Below, piece by piece: positions 1-6,690 of a DNA stretch of 10,868 bases. This DNA comes from Lysobacteraceae bacterium (GTDB taxonomy: Bacteria; Pseudomonadota; Gammaproteobacteria; Xanthomonadales; Xanthomonadaceae), in assembly GCA_003449515.1 (NCBI GenBank), contig DMHI01000211.1, positions 15,828 through 26,695 of the forward strand. Reading direction: 5' to 3'. The notes below the pieces were generated by a model. It was not told the origin of the DNA. It worked only from the letters and a program-made list of their open reading frames with translations, and made no database searches. The translations under genes and the position numbers were made by a program. The first letter of the stretch is position 1, and each line of letters begins with the position of its first letter.

Positions 1-557
1 TAGTTGGGATGACGCGACCACGCCCACAGGCCCGTCCGGCAGAGTTGGCCCTTGTTCGCCGGATCGCGCCGGAAGGCGTCGAGCTGGCGGTCGGCGAGCG
101 ACTCGCCGGCGATGGCGATCAGCCACACGGCGATCGCGCCCAGCAGCAGGGGTTCGAGGCCGTCGGCATCGGCGCCCGCGGCGGCCGCGAAGGGGATGGC
201 GAACAGGCCCACCACCACCGCCTGCGCCTGGAAGAACACGAACCAGCGCCCGGGCGAATCGCCGATGGCCGCTCGCATCGCCTGGTAGCGGCCATCCTCG
301 GGCTCGCGCAGCACGCGGTGCAGCAGGTGCAGGCACAGGCGCGCGCCCCAGATGCCGCCGAACAGCGCAACCAGCAGCCGGGGCAGTTCATCGCCCTCGC
401 CGGCGAAGCCCGCGAACAACGCCGCCAGCGCCATCAGGCCCGCCCAGGCAACGTCGACGTAGCCGACATTGCGGACGCGCATCGAAACCGCCCAGACCGC
501 CGCCATGCCCACGGCGGCCCCGAGCCAGCTCACCAGCACGATGGCCCAGAAACTCAC
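1..557 (-). CDS. DUF1295 family membrane protein (steroid 5-alpha-reductase C-terminal-like), cut by window edge
   Basis: Integral membrane protein of the DUF1295 / steroid 5-alpha-reductase-like family; 185 codons are visible and the C-terminus lies beyond base 1. The reading starts with GTG at 557-555, which overlaps the stop of the DUF2878 gene by 4 nt (GTGA). The translation opens MSFWAIVLVSWLGAA and has several hydrophobic segments (about residues 3-24, 38-50, 57-75, 105-122 and 135-150). It ends at the window edge in GLWAWSRHPN, the beginning of the family's signature G-L-W-x-x-S-R-H-P-N-Y. Family members are related to NAD(P)H-dependent lipid/sterol reductases and isoprenylcysteine methyltransferases, but no substrate is established for this type. 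As last visible gene of the lipid operon, it may act on a modified acyl chain in the membrane; that is inference. A later in-frame ATG at residue 18 would truncate the first helix and is less likely. Family is confident; function is not. Confidence 0.88.
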   Translation of the reverse strand, partial: MSFWAIVLVSWLGAAVGMAAVWAVSMRVRNVGYVDVAWAGLMALAALFAGFAGEGDELPRLLVALFGGIWGARLCLHLLHRVLREPEDGRYQAMRAAIGDSPGRWFVFFQAQAVVVGLFAIPFAAAAGADADGLEPLLLGAIAVWLIAIAGESLADRQLDAFRRDPANKGQLCRTGLWAWSRHPN

Positions 558-1102
558 GCGCGGGCCCCGTGCGCCCGGTAAGCGCGAGCCGCTGTGCCGT
601 GCAGGGCGTACAGGGCCGGGAGCGCGATGCCCCAGACCACCGCCAGGGCCAGCATCGCCGGGGCCAGGCCGGCATCGAAGCTCACCGCGTCCCAGCCGCG
701 CGCCGCGCCCCAGTAGGCCAGCGGGCCACCCACGAGGCCGAACACCGCCGCTGCGGCCGGCCGACCCCGCAGGAAGGCCATCGAGTGATTCAGCGTGAGC
801 GCGAATCCGGCCCACATCGCCAGGATCCACGCCGGTGCCAGCGACGCCCAGGGCCAGGGACTGACGAAGGTGAGCAGGCCGGCAAGCACCAGCGCGCTGT
901 CGGCCGCCACGCCCATCGCCAGCGCGAACGCCAGCAGGCGGGCATCGCCTCGACGATCGGGCGTGTAGGCGAAATGCGCGATGCCGAAGGCCAGCGCCGC
1001 GACCGGCCCGGCCCAGGCGTGACCGTTGGACGCGCCGATCACCGCGGCGAACCACACCACCTGGAAGCCCAGCAGGTTGGCGACAGCGAAACCGAGTGCC
1101 AT
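554..1102 (-). CDS. DUF2878 family integral membrane protein
   Basis: A 182-residue hydrophobic protein with about six predicted membrane segments (roughly residues 5-23, 32-46, 55-80, 89-110, 116-135, 147-168). The family-typical pieces LNHSMAFL (104-111) and GGPLAYWGA (125-133) support DUF2878. The start is the ATG at 1102-1100, which shares one base with the stop of the CFA-family gene (TGATG), a classical reinitiation junction. A longer open frame extends up to 1531, but the added part is Arg/Pro-rich antisense-like sequence inside the methyltransferase gene and is rejected. The biochemical role of DUF2878 is unknown. It recurs beside CFA-family, DUF1365 and FAD-oxidoreductase genes in gammaproteobacteria (recalled, not searched), so a membrane helper role in lipid modification is a fair inference. 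Confidence 0.88.
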   Translation of the reverse strand: MALGFAVANLLGFQVVWFAAVIGASNGHAWAGPVAALAFGIAHFAYTPDRRGDARLLAFALAMGVAADSALVLAGLLTFVSPWPWASLAPAWILAMWAGFALTLNHSMAFLRGRPAAAAVFGLVGGPLAYWGAARGWDAVSFDAGLAPAMLALAVVWGIALPALYALHGTAARAYRAHGARA

Positions 1103-2379
1103 CACGCCGCCTCGGGTTCCGGCAACCACGCCTCGCGGCGGTTCAGTGGCCGTGCGAACAGCAACTGCGAAACGCCGATCGAACGTTCGAGGAAGCCGCC
1201 CTCGCAGTAGGCGAGATAGAACTCCCACATGCGGAGGAAGCGTTCGTCGTAGCCCAGCGCCCGCACCTCGGGCAGCCGCGCCATGAAACGCTCGCGCCAG
1301 TGGCGCAGCGTCAGCGCGTAGCTGGTGCCGAAATCCTCCTGCGAGACGAGGCGCAGGTCGGTGCGGCGGGCCATCGCGCTGGCGATCGCGCTGATCGACG
1401 GAATGAAGCTGCCGGGAAAGACGTGGCGCTTGATGAAATCGATGTCGCCAAGCGCGCGCTGGTAGCGGTGATCCTCGATGGTGATCGCCTGCACGAGGGC
1501 GAGGCCGTCGGGCTTCAGCAGCGAAGCGCACTTGCCGAGATAGGTGTCGAGGTACTGGTGGCCGATGGCCTCGATCATCTCGATCGACACCAGCTTGTCG
1601 TAGTGGCCGCTGAGGTCGCGGTAGTCCTCGAGCAGCACGGTGACGCGATCGGCCAAGCCGGCGCTGGCGACGCGCTCGCTGGCCAGCGCGTGCTGCTCCT
1701 TCGAGATCGTGGTGGTGGTGACACGGCAGCCGTAGCGCTGCGCCGCGTGCAGGGCCATGCCGCCCCAGCCGGTGCCGATCTCGACGAGATGATCGGAAGG
1801 CTTCAGGTCGAGCTTGCGGGCGATGCGCTCGAGCTTGCGGAACGAGGCGGCTTCGAGCGATTCCGCGGGCGAGGCGAAGATCGCCGACGAGTACATCAGG
1901 TTGTCGCAGAGGAACAGCTTGAACAGCGCATTGCCAAGATCGTAGTGGGCGGCGATGTTGCGGCGCGAGCCGCTGCGGGTGTTGCGACGCAGCGCGTGCA
2001 CGGCCTTCAGCAGGGCGCCGGAGAAGCGCGCCAGACCGCCTTCCATCGCGTCGAGCAGATCGCGGTTGAGCACCAGCAGGCGGACCAGGCCCACGAGGTC
2101 ATCGCACTGCCACTGGCCGTCCATGTAGGCCTCGGCCGCGCCCACCGAGCCACCGGAGGCGATGCGCGCATAGGTCTCCATCTCGCGCACCTGCAGCCGC
2201 ACCACCGGCGCGCCGGGCGGCGGATCGCTCACACCGAGGCGCACATCGCCCAGCACGTCACTGATGACCAGCGTGCCGTGGCGCAGACCGGCAAGGCGGT
2301 CGAGCAGACGCGCGCGCAGCCAGCGGTCGAAAGACCCGGCGGATGCGGCATTCGGGAGGGCGTCGGCGGGCGAACTCAT
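1102..2379 (-). CDS. Cyclopropane-fatty-acyl-phospholipid synthase family SAM-dependent methyltransferase
   Basis: A 425-residue CFA-family enzyme, somewhat longer than E. coli Cfa (382). Such enzymes transfer a methylene or methyl group from S-adenosylmethionine to the double bond of an unsaturated acyl chain in membrane phospholipid. Visible motifs are YMDGQW (85-90), HYDLGN (145-150), SAM motif I LVEIGTGWGG (198-207), the KEQHALASERV stretch (227-237), MIEAIGH (268-274), FIKRHVFPGS (315-324) and YLAYCEGGF (388-396). Aligned by eye to E. coli Cfa, Glu239 is kept as E270, Ile268 as I299 and Tyr317 as Y354. Cys139 is replaced by S165 and the bicarbonate ligand His266 by Q297. The Q-A-I-T-I form is, as I recall, common in a Cfa subgroup linked to DUF1365 genes, so this is probably a functional variant rather than a damaged gene. 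The ATG start lies 5 nt after the DUF1365 stop. Product could be a cyclopropane, a methylated unsaturated chain or another C1 adduct; I leave the symbol blank for that reason. Confidence 0.95.
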   Translation of the reverse strand: MSSPADALPNAASAGSFDRWLRARLLDRLAGLRHGTLVISDVLGDVRLGVSDPPPGAPVVRLQVREMETYARIASGGSVGAAEAYMDGQWQCDDLVGLVRLLVLNRDLLDAMEGGLARFSGALLKAVHALRRNTRSGSRRNIAAHYDLGNALFKLFLCDNLMYSSAIFASPAESLEAASFRKLERIARKLDLKPSDHLVEIGTGWGGMALHAAQRYGCRVTTTTISKEQHALASERVASAGLADRVTVLLEDYRDLSGHYDKLVSIEMIEAIGHQYLDTYLGKCASLLKPDGLALVQAITIEDHRYQRALGDIDFIKRHVFPGSFIPSISAIASAMARRTDLRLVSQEDFGTSYALTLRHWRERFMARLPEVRALGYDERFLRMWEFYLAYCEGGFLERSIGVSQLLFARPLNRREAWLPEPEAA

Positions 2380-2383
2380 CGGC

Positions 2384-3202
2384 TCAGAGACGGGCGTCGG
2401 GATCGGGATGCGGATGGAAGGGAACGCGCTTGAGCGCGAGGCGGAGGGCTTGCCAGTAGATGCCGAGAACGACCGTTGCGGTCATGAAGGGATACGTGGC
2501 GATGCATGAAGCCAGTGTGTCGGCCTGCAAGGGCTTGCGTTCGAGCGTGAGCGTGGCGTCGAACTCGCGCGAATCACCCGCCAGTACGTCCATGTGCACG
2601 AACAGGTCATCGCCGGGCGGAGTGAACGCCCAGTGATAGCGGCGATCCATCGGCAGGAACGGCGAGACGTGGAAGGTTTTGTCGAAACCGAAGTGCAGCG
2701 CACGGCCTTTGCGCTGTGCACGATCGACAGCAAGCAGGTAGGCATGGCGTTGGCGCCACGGCGTGTTGGTGATCTCGGCGAGGATCCAGTCGAGCGTTTC
2801 GCCGTCCGCCGCGTAGCCGTAGTAGAAGCTCACCGGGTTCTGCACGTAGCCGAAGTAGCGCAGGTGGGTGAGCAGGCGGATCGGGCCGGGCGACGGACGG
2901 CCGAGTTCGCGCTCGACGCGCTGGCGCACGGCCACGTCGAGCGGCAGCGCGGCATCGCCGAAGTAGTCGCTGCGGCGGAACTCGGCGAGGTTGCGGCGGT
3001 TCACCGACCACAGCCAGCGGCGATCGAACACGCGGTCGAGCTCGGCGAGATCGAGCAAGGGCTGGAAGATGCGGTAGCAGAACGCGTGTTGCGCGACGGC
3101 GGTGCGCCGATGACGGACACGGCCCACGTACACGGCGCTTTGCAGGGCCGGAGCCGCAAGCGCCGGCCGTTGGTCGCTTGCGTCGGCGCCGCGCGCGCTC
3201 AC
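2384..3202 (-). CDS. DUF1365 family protein
   Basis: A 272-residue DUF1365 protein. Signatures are SAVYVGRVRHRR (22-33), the strongly conserved RYFGYVQNPVSFYYGY (115-130), EITNTPW (143-149) and KTFHVSPFLPMDRRYHW (175-191). A hydrophobic stretch near the C-terminus (about 236-255) may anchor it to the membrane. The start chosen is GTG at 3202-3200, which overlaps the stop of the FAD-enzyme gene by 4 nt (GTGA). The frame stays open to 3523, but that extension is Arg-rich and lies wholly inside the upstream gene. DUF1365 has no firmly assigned reaction. It is a recurrent partner of CFA-family and amine-oxidase-family enzymes, and an oxygen- or redox-linked role on membrane acyl chains is plausible but inferred. 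The CFA-family gene begins after a 4-nt gap, so the two are surely co-expressed. Confidence 0.92.
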   Translation of the reverse strand: MSARGADASDQRPALAAPALQSAVYVGRVRHRRTAVAQHAFCYRIFQPLLDLAELDRVFDRRWLWSVNRRNLAEFRRSDYFGDAALPLDVAVRQRVERELGRPSPGPIRLLTHLRYFGYVQNPVSFYYGYAADGETLDWILAEITNTPWRQRHAYLLAVDRAQRKGRALHFGFDKTFHVSPFLPMDRRYHWAFTPPGDDLFVHMDVLAGDSREFDATLTLERKPLQADTLASCIATYPFMTATVVLGIYWQALRLALKRVPFHPHPDPDARL

Positions 3203-4440
3203 CAACGCACACCGAGGCCGGCCGCGGCCTCGACGCCGGCACGCATGCCGTCCTCGTGGAAGCCGAAGCCCCAATACGCCCCGGCGAACCAGGTCTTGCG
3301 CCGTCCGTTGATCTCGCCGGCGCGCGACTGCGCGGCCACGCTGGCGTGGGTGTAGACCGGGTGGTGGTAGATCATCTTGGCGATGATCTTCGCCGGGTCG
3401 ATGGCGGCCGTGCGGTTCAGCGTGACCACGAAGGGCTCGGGCGATTCGAGGCCCTGCAGCAGGTTCATGCAGTAGCTCACCGAGCACTCGGCCTTCGGAT
3501 CGGCGGGCACGAAGGCGTTCCACGCCGCCCAGGCCTTCTGGCGGCGCGGCAGCAGGCGGCGGTCGGTGTGCAGCACGACCTCGTTGCGCTGGTAGGGCAT
3601 CGCGCCGAGCACCTCGCGCTCGATGGCGTCGGCATCACCCAGCAGGGCGAGCGCGGTGTCGCTGTGCGTGGCCATCACGATCGCATCGAAGCGGTCCTCG
3701 CCGCCGACGTGCTTCACGGTCACGCCGCCCTCGTCGCGGGTGACGCGCTGCACCGGGCAGGCCAGACGCACGTCGACCGTCCAGCGGGATTTCAGCGCCT
3801 CAATGTAGCTCGACGAACCGCCCGTCACCACGCGCCACTGCGGCCGGCCCTCCACCTGCAGCATGCGGTGGTGGTCCATGAAGCGCACGAGGTACTTCGC
3901 CGGAAAATCGAGGATCGTTGCCGAGGGCGAGGACCACAGCGCCGAAGCCATCGGGATCAGGTGGGCGTCGCGGAACAGCGCCGAGTAGCGGTTCGCCTCC
4001 AGATACTCGCCAAGCGACGGCCCCGGGCCGGGATCGCGCAGCAGGGCGCCGGCCTCGCGGTAGAAGCGCAGGATCTCGCGCACCATCCGGATGAACGACG
4101 GCGAGAGCAGGTTGCGGCGCTGGCAGAACAGCGCGTCGAGGTTGGTGGCGTTGTACTCGAGGCCGGTGGCCTCGACCTGCGCGCCGAAGCTCATCGTCGT
4201 GTCTTTTGATGCCACGCCCAGCTCATCGAACATCCGCGTCAGCAGCGGGTAGTTGTGCGTGTTGTGGACGATGAAGCCGGTATCGACGCGGTAGCGCTGG
4301 CCGGCCTGCTCGACGTCGTGCGTATGCGTGTGGCCGCCAAGCCGCGCTTCGGCCTCGAACAGCACCGCCTCGTGCTGGCGCGAGGCGAGCCACGCGGCGG
4401 ACATTCCGGCGATGCCGCTGCCGACAACCGCGACCCTCAC
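3199..4440 (-). CDS. FAD-dependent oxidoreductase, flavin amine-oxidase family
   Basis: A 413-residue flavoprotein of the NAD(P)/FAD-binding amine-oxidase superfamily, in the group usually found beside DUF1365. The N-terminus is a Rossmann dinucleotide fold: VAVVGSGIAG (3-12), the acidic end of beta-2 VLFEAE (26-31), then RLGGHTHT (33-40). A C-terminal flavin motif reads FAGAYWGFGFHEDGMRAG (385-402). HNTHNYP (59-65) and VVTGGSSSYIEAL (204-216) lie between. The start is GTG at 4440-4438, overlapping the desaturase stop by 4 nt (GTGA) and giving the usual immediate nucleotide-binding strand. An in-frame ATG at 4551 would add 37 residues that fall inside the desaturase gene and precede the Rossmann strand, so it is rejected. 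The family oxidises or desaturates/isomerises C-C or C-N bonds with FAD. In this operon a fatty-acyl substrate is more likely than an amine; this is inferred from context. Confidence 0.93.
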   Translation of the reverse strand: MRVAVVGSGIAGMSAAWLASRQHEAVLFEAEARLGGHTHTHDVEQAGQRYRVDTGFIVHNTHNYPLLTRMFDELGVASKDTTMSFGAQVEATGLEYNATNLDALFCQRRNLLSPSFIRMVREILRFYREAGALLRDPGPGPSLGEYLEANRYSALFRDAHLIPMASALWSSPSATILDFPAKYLVRFMDHHRMLQVEGRPQWRVVTGGSSSYIEALKSRWTVDVRLACPVQRVTRDEGGVTVKHVGGEDRFDAIVMATHSDTALALLGDADAIEREVLGAMPYQRNEVVLHTDRRLLPRRQKAWAAWNAFVPADPKAECSVSYCMNLLQGLESPEPFVVTLNRTAAIDPAKIIAKMIYHHPVYTHASVAAQSRAGEINGRRKTWFAGAYWGFGFHEDGMRAGVEAAAGLGVRW

Positions 4441-5408
4441 GCCGCCTCCGCCGTCGGCTTGCGGAAGGCTTCCGGCACCGGCTTCAGGTCCCAGACGATG
4501 CGCAGCAGGCTCATCGCCTTCAGCGTGTAGTACGTGAAGTCGTACTCCCACCAGCGGAAGCCCTGCCGCGCCGAGCCCGGATAGTGGTGATGATTGTTGT
4601 GCCAGCCTTCGCCAAAGGTGAGCAGGGCGAGCAACCAGTTGTTGCGCGAATCATCGCGGGTGGCGTAACGCCGCGTGCCGAAGCGGTGCGCGAAGGAGTT
4701 GATCGTCACCGTGGCGTGGAACAGCACCACGGTCGAGATGAAGAAGCCCCAGACCAGCAACTGCGGGCCGCTCGTCTCCAGTGCGGGTGCCGCGGTTTCA
4801 AGCCAGCGTCCCAGCGCGAACAGACCGACGGCGAGCAGCACGGGCACCACGATATCGAAGCGGTCGAGCAGGCGCAGCTCGGGAAACCTGGCGAGGTCTT
4901 TCACCGCGTCGAGGTCGGTGCGGAACGCCCCGCGGGTGAGGAACCAGCCCATGTGGCTGTACCAGAAGCCGTGCTGCTTCGGTGAATGCGGGTCGGCCGC
5001 GGTGTCGCTGGCACGGTGGTGCTGGCGATGGTGCGCCGCCCACCACAGTGGCCCCCGCTGCACGCTGCTGGCGCCGAGCAGGCCGAACAGGAACTGCACC
5101 GGCCGCGAGGTGCGGAAGGCCTTGTGCGAGAAGTAGCGGTGGTAGAAGCCGGTGATGGCGAACATGCGCAGCGCGTACAACGCCACCGCGACGGCCACCG
5201 CGAACCACGACACGCCCACCCAGATCACGCCGAGGCAGGCGAGGTGCAGGCCGATGAAGGGCAGCACGCGCAGCCAGTCGATGCGGCGCGCGTCCTCTGG
5301 CGCGACGGCATCGGCGGCCGAGGTGTCGAACCAGCGGATCAACGCGACCAGTGTGCGGCGCCACAGCGGGCTCGCGCGGTGCGGAGCGGGAGTGTCGGTG
5401 GGCAGCAT
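4437..5408 (-). CDS. Membrane acyl-CoA desaturase (delta-9 fatty acid desaturase family)
   Basis: A 323-residue membrane di-iron desaturase that would introduce a cis double bond into a saturated acyl chain using O2 and electrons from an unseen donor. The histidine boxes are all present: HRYFSH (90-95), HHRQHH (126-131) and HNNHHH (270-275), plus the additional liganding-type histidines H231 and H241 in HATVTINSFAH. Hydrophobic segments occur at about 47-88, 105-115, 186-200 and 216-235. There is no cytochrome b5 fusion, as is normal for bacterial forms. The ATG at 5408 is preceded by a pyrimidine-rich stretch without a recognisable Shine-Dalgarno sequence, unusual for the first gene after a 23-nt gap. 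Translation may depend on coupling to the OsmC gene. It is the likely supplier of unsaturated chains for the CFA-family enzyme downstream. Regiospecificity cannot be read from sequence. Confidence 0.95.
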   Translation of the reverse strand: MLPTDTPAPHRASPLWRRTLVALIRWFDTSAADAVAPEDARRIDWLRVLPFIGLHLACLGVIWVGVSWFAVAVAVALYALRMFAITGFYHRYFSHKAFRTSRPVQFLFGLLGASSVQRGPLWWAAHHRQHHRASDTAADPHSPKQHGFWYSHMGWFLTRGAFRTDLDAVKDLARFPELRLLDRFDIVVPVLLAVGLFALGRWLETAAPALETSGPQLLVWGFFISTVVLFHATVTINSFAHRFGTRRYATRDDSRNNWLLALLTFGEGWHNNHHHYPGSARQGFRWWEYDFTYYTLKAMSLLRIVWDLKPVPEAFRKPTAEAA

Positions 5409-5431
5409 GGCGGGAGCGGGAGCAGTCGGCC

Positions 5432-5881
5432 TCAGGCCGGCTCGACCGTCACCTCGCTGCGGATCGAGGTGCCGATGAAGCAGTGGGCATGGGCGCGCTC
5501 ATGCAGCCTCTCGCGCTCTTCGGCGCTGGGCTGCTTGTCGCCCGAGAACACCACCTTCGGGCGGAGGGTGATGCGGGTGATCGCCATGTTGCCCTCGGCG
5601 TTCTTCTCCAGCCGGCCCGATGCCGCATCCTCGTAGTGATCGACGACGAAGCCGCGCTTCGAGCAGATGGCGAGGAAAGTGAGCATGTGGCAAGACGACA
5701 GCGCGCCCACCAGCAGTGTTTCCGGGTTCAGTGCCGCCGGATTGCCGACGTAGTCCGGTGCCGATGACGCCAGGGTTTCCTGCCCGTTCTCGAAGGTCAG
5801 GGTGTGGTCGCGCGAATAGGCCTCGTAGGTGAAGTCGCGGCCTTGGCGCGACCAGCTCAGGCTAGCGGTGTGATCGGACAT
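5432..5881 (-). CDS. OsmC family protein (peroxiredoxin-like)
   Basis: A 149-residue OsmC/Ohr-superfamily protein. Members reduce hydroperoxides, including organic and fatty-acid hydroperoxides, with a pair of thiols. The motif LLVGALSSCHMLTFL (56-70) holds the first cysteine, C64, and HAHCFIGTSI (131-140) holds the second, C134, matching the family's spaced Cys pair. An extra C73 follows the first. The ATG at 5881 has a GGGA-type ribosome binding sequence about 9 nt upstream (complement of 5891-5893 and neighbours). The frame is open to 6022, but the extension runs into the divergent pseudouridine synthase gene and lacks family character. The gene lies 23 nt upstream of the desaturase on the same strand and is probably the head of that transcript. 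A thiol peroxidase ahead of lipid-modifying enzymes fits protection against lipid peroxidation; whether it is OsmC, Ohr or YhfA-like proper was not resolved. Confidence 0.92.
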   Translation of the reverse strand: MSDHTASLSWSRQGRDFTYEAYSRDHTLTFENGQETLASSAPDYVGNPAALNPETLLVGALSSCHMLTFLAICSKRGFVVDHYEDAASGRLEKNAEGNMAITRITLRPKVVFSGDKQPSAEERERLHERAHAHCFIGTSIRSEVTVEPA

Positions 5882-5949
5882 GCGCGATTTCCCATGATGA
5901 AGAGAGCGCGAGCGTAGCCAAGCGCAGGTCGAGAGCGGATCATCGCCGC
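5882..5949. promoter_or_regulatory. Divergent intergenic region with a TGATCC hexamer upstream of the lipid operon
   Basis: These 68 bases separate two divergent genes and must hold start signals for both. On the minus strand TGATCC stands at 5942-5937 and TACGCT at 5916-5911, with TACGC beginning 20 nt after the hexamer. TGATCC is, from memory, the -35 element of sigma-E (RpoE/ChrR, singlet oxygen) promoters in Rhodobacter, whose targets include genes homologous to those here. The downstream part does not match the -10 I recall (TAAGA), so this is only a candidate. An alternative is a housekeeping promoter using TACGCT as a weak -10. No clear promoter for the plus-strand gene was seen. Confidence 0.35.
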
Positions 5950-6690
5950 ATGTTGAAAACGTCAACGCCCGTCCCGCCCCGCCATGGCGTGGCCCGTGTG
6001 CTCTCCAAGGCGGGCCTGGCATCGCGCTCGCAGGCGGCGGCGTGGGTGCGTGAGGGCCGCGTCAGTGTGTCCGGCCGCGTGGTGCGCGATCCCGAGTACC
6101 CGGTGCGCGCCGGGATCGACGAGGTCTGTGTCGATGGCAAGGCCGTTACTGCGGAAGCCCGCGTCTACCTCGCCTTGAACAAGCCGCGCGGCCTCGTCAC
6201 CAGCGTCAGCGACGAGAAGGGCCGCGACACCGTGTATCGCTGCTTCGAGGCGGCGGGCCTGCCGTGGATCGCGCCGGTGGGCCGCCTCGATCAGGCCAGC
6301 GAGGGCCTGCTGCTGTTCACCAACGATCCGGCCTGGGCGGCCCACATCACCGATCCCGCCACGGGTCCCGACAAGACCTACCGCGTGCAGGTGCAGGGTG
6401 TGCCGGGCGACGACGCGCTGGCGGCGATGGTGGCGGGTGGCGACGACGGCGGCGAGTGGCTCTCGGCGAAGGCGGTGACGCTGCTCAAGAGCGGCGGCAA
6501 GACCGCGTGGTTGGAAATCACCCTCGACGAGGGCAGGAACCGCCAGATCCGAAGGCTGACCAAGGCCGCCGGATTTCCGGTGCTGCGTCTTGTGCGCGTG
6601 GCGATCGGGCCGTTGGCCCTGGGGGGGCTGGCGAAAGGGGCATGGCGGCCCCTGACGCCCGACGAGGTGTTGGCGCTCAGCCGGCGATGA
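5950..6690 (+). CDS. rRNA pseudouridine synthase, RsuA/RluB/RluF family
   Basis: A 246-residue pseudouridine synthase that isomerises specific uridines in ribosomal RNA. An N-terminal S4 RNA-binding domain covers about residues 14-66 (GVARVLSKAGLASRSQAAAW; GRVSVSGRVV). The catalytic domain follows, with LALNKPRGLVTS (74-85), the catalytic motif PVGRLDQASEGLLLFTND (109-126) with D114 as the expected nucleophile, KTYRVQV (142-148) and EGRNRQIRRL (194-203). Having an S4 domain argues against RluE; which member of RsuA/RluB/RluF it corresponds to, and so whether 16S or 23S rRNA is modified, cannot be decided here. The ATG at 5950 is the first good start and leaves the S4 domain complete; the upstream purine stretch near 5931-5938 is a poor, distant Shine-Dalgarno. 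The last 14 bases overlap the end of convergent kbl. A run of seven G at 6621-6627 lies near the 3' end. Confidence 0.94.
   Translation: MLKTSTPVPPRHGVARVLSKAGLASRSQAAAWVREGRVSVSGRVVRDPEYPVRAGIDEVCVDGKAVTAEARVYLALNKPRGLVTSVSDEKGRDTVYRCFEAAGLPWIAPVGRLDQASEGLLLFTNDPAWAAHITDPATGPDKTYRVQVQGVPGDDALAAMVAGGDDGGEWLSAKAVTLLKSGGKTAWLEITLDEGRNRQIRRLTKAAGFPVLRLVRVAIGPLALGGLAKGAWRPLTPDEVLALSRR

Noticed and set aside
1103..1531. N-terminal extension of the DUF2878 protein
   Set aside because: It lies inside the methyltransferase gene and is highly charged, unlike the hydrophobic N-terminus starting at 1102.
1096..2433. 445-codon plus-strand open frame opposite the CFA-family gene
   Set aside because: It is antisense to a clearly conserved methyltransferase, is rich in Ala/Arg/Gln/His low-complexity sequence and shows no domain; long antisense frames are expected at this GC content.
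3203..3523. N-terminal extension of the DUF1365 protein
   Set aside because: The extra residues lie wholly within the FAD-enzyme gene and are Arg-rich; the GTG at 3202 forms the operon's typical GTGA overlap.
3178..4209. 343-codon plus-strand frame opposite the FAD-enzyme gene
   Set aside because: It mirrors an enzyme with recognisable Rossmann and flavin motifs and has no homologous features of its own.
5882..6022. N-terminal extension of the OsmC protein
   Set aside because: It would cross the intergenic region into the divergent pseudouridine synthase gene; the ATG at 5881 has a ribosome binding sequence and family-typical length.
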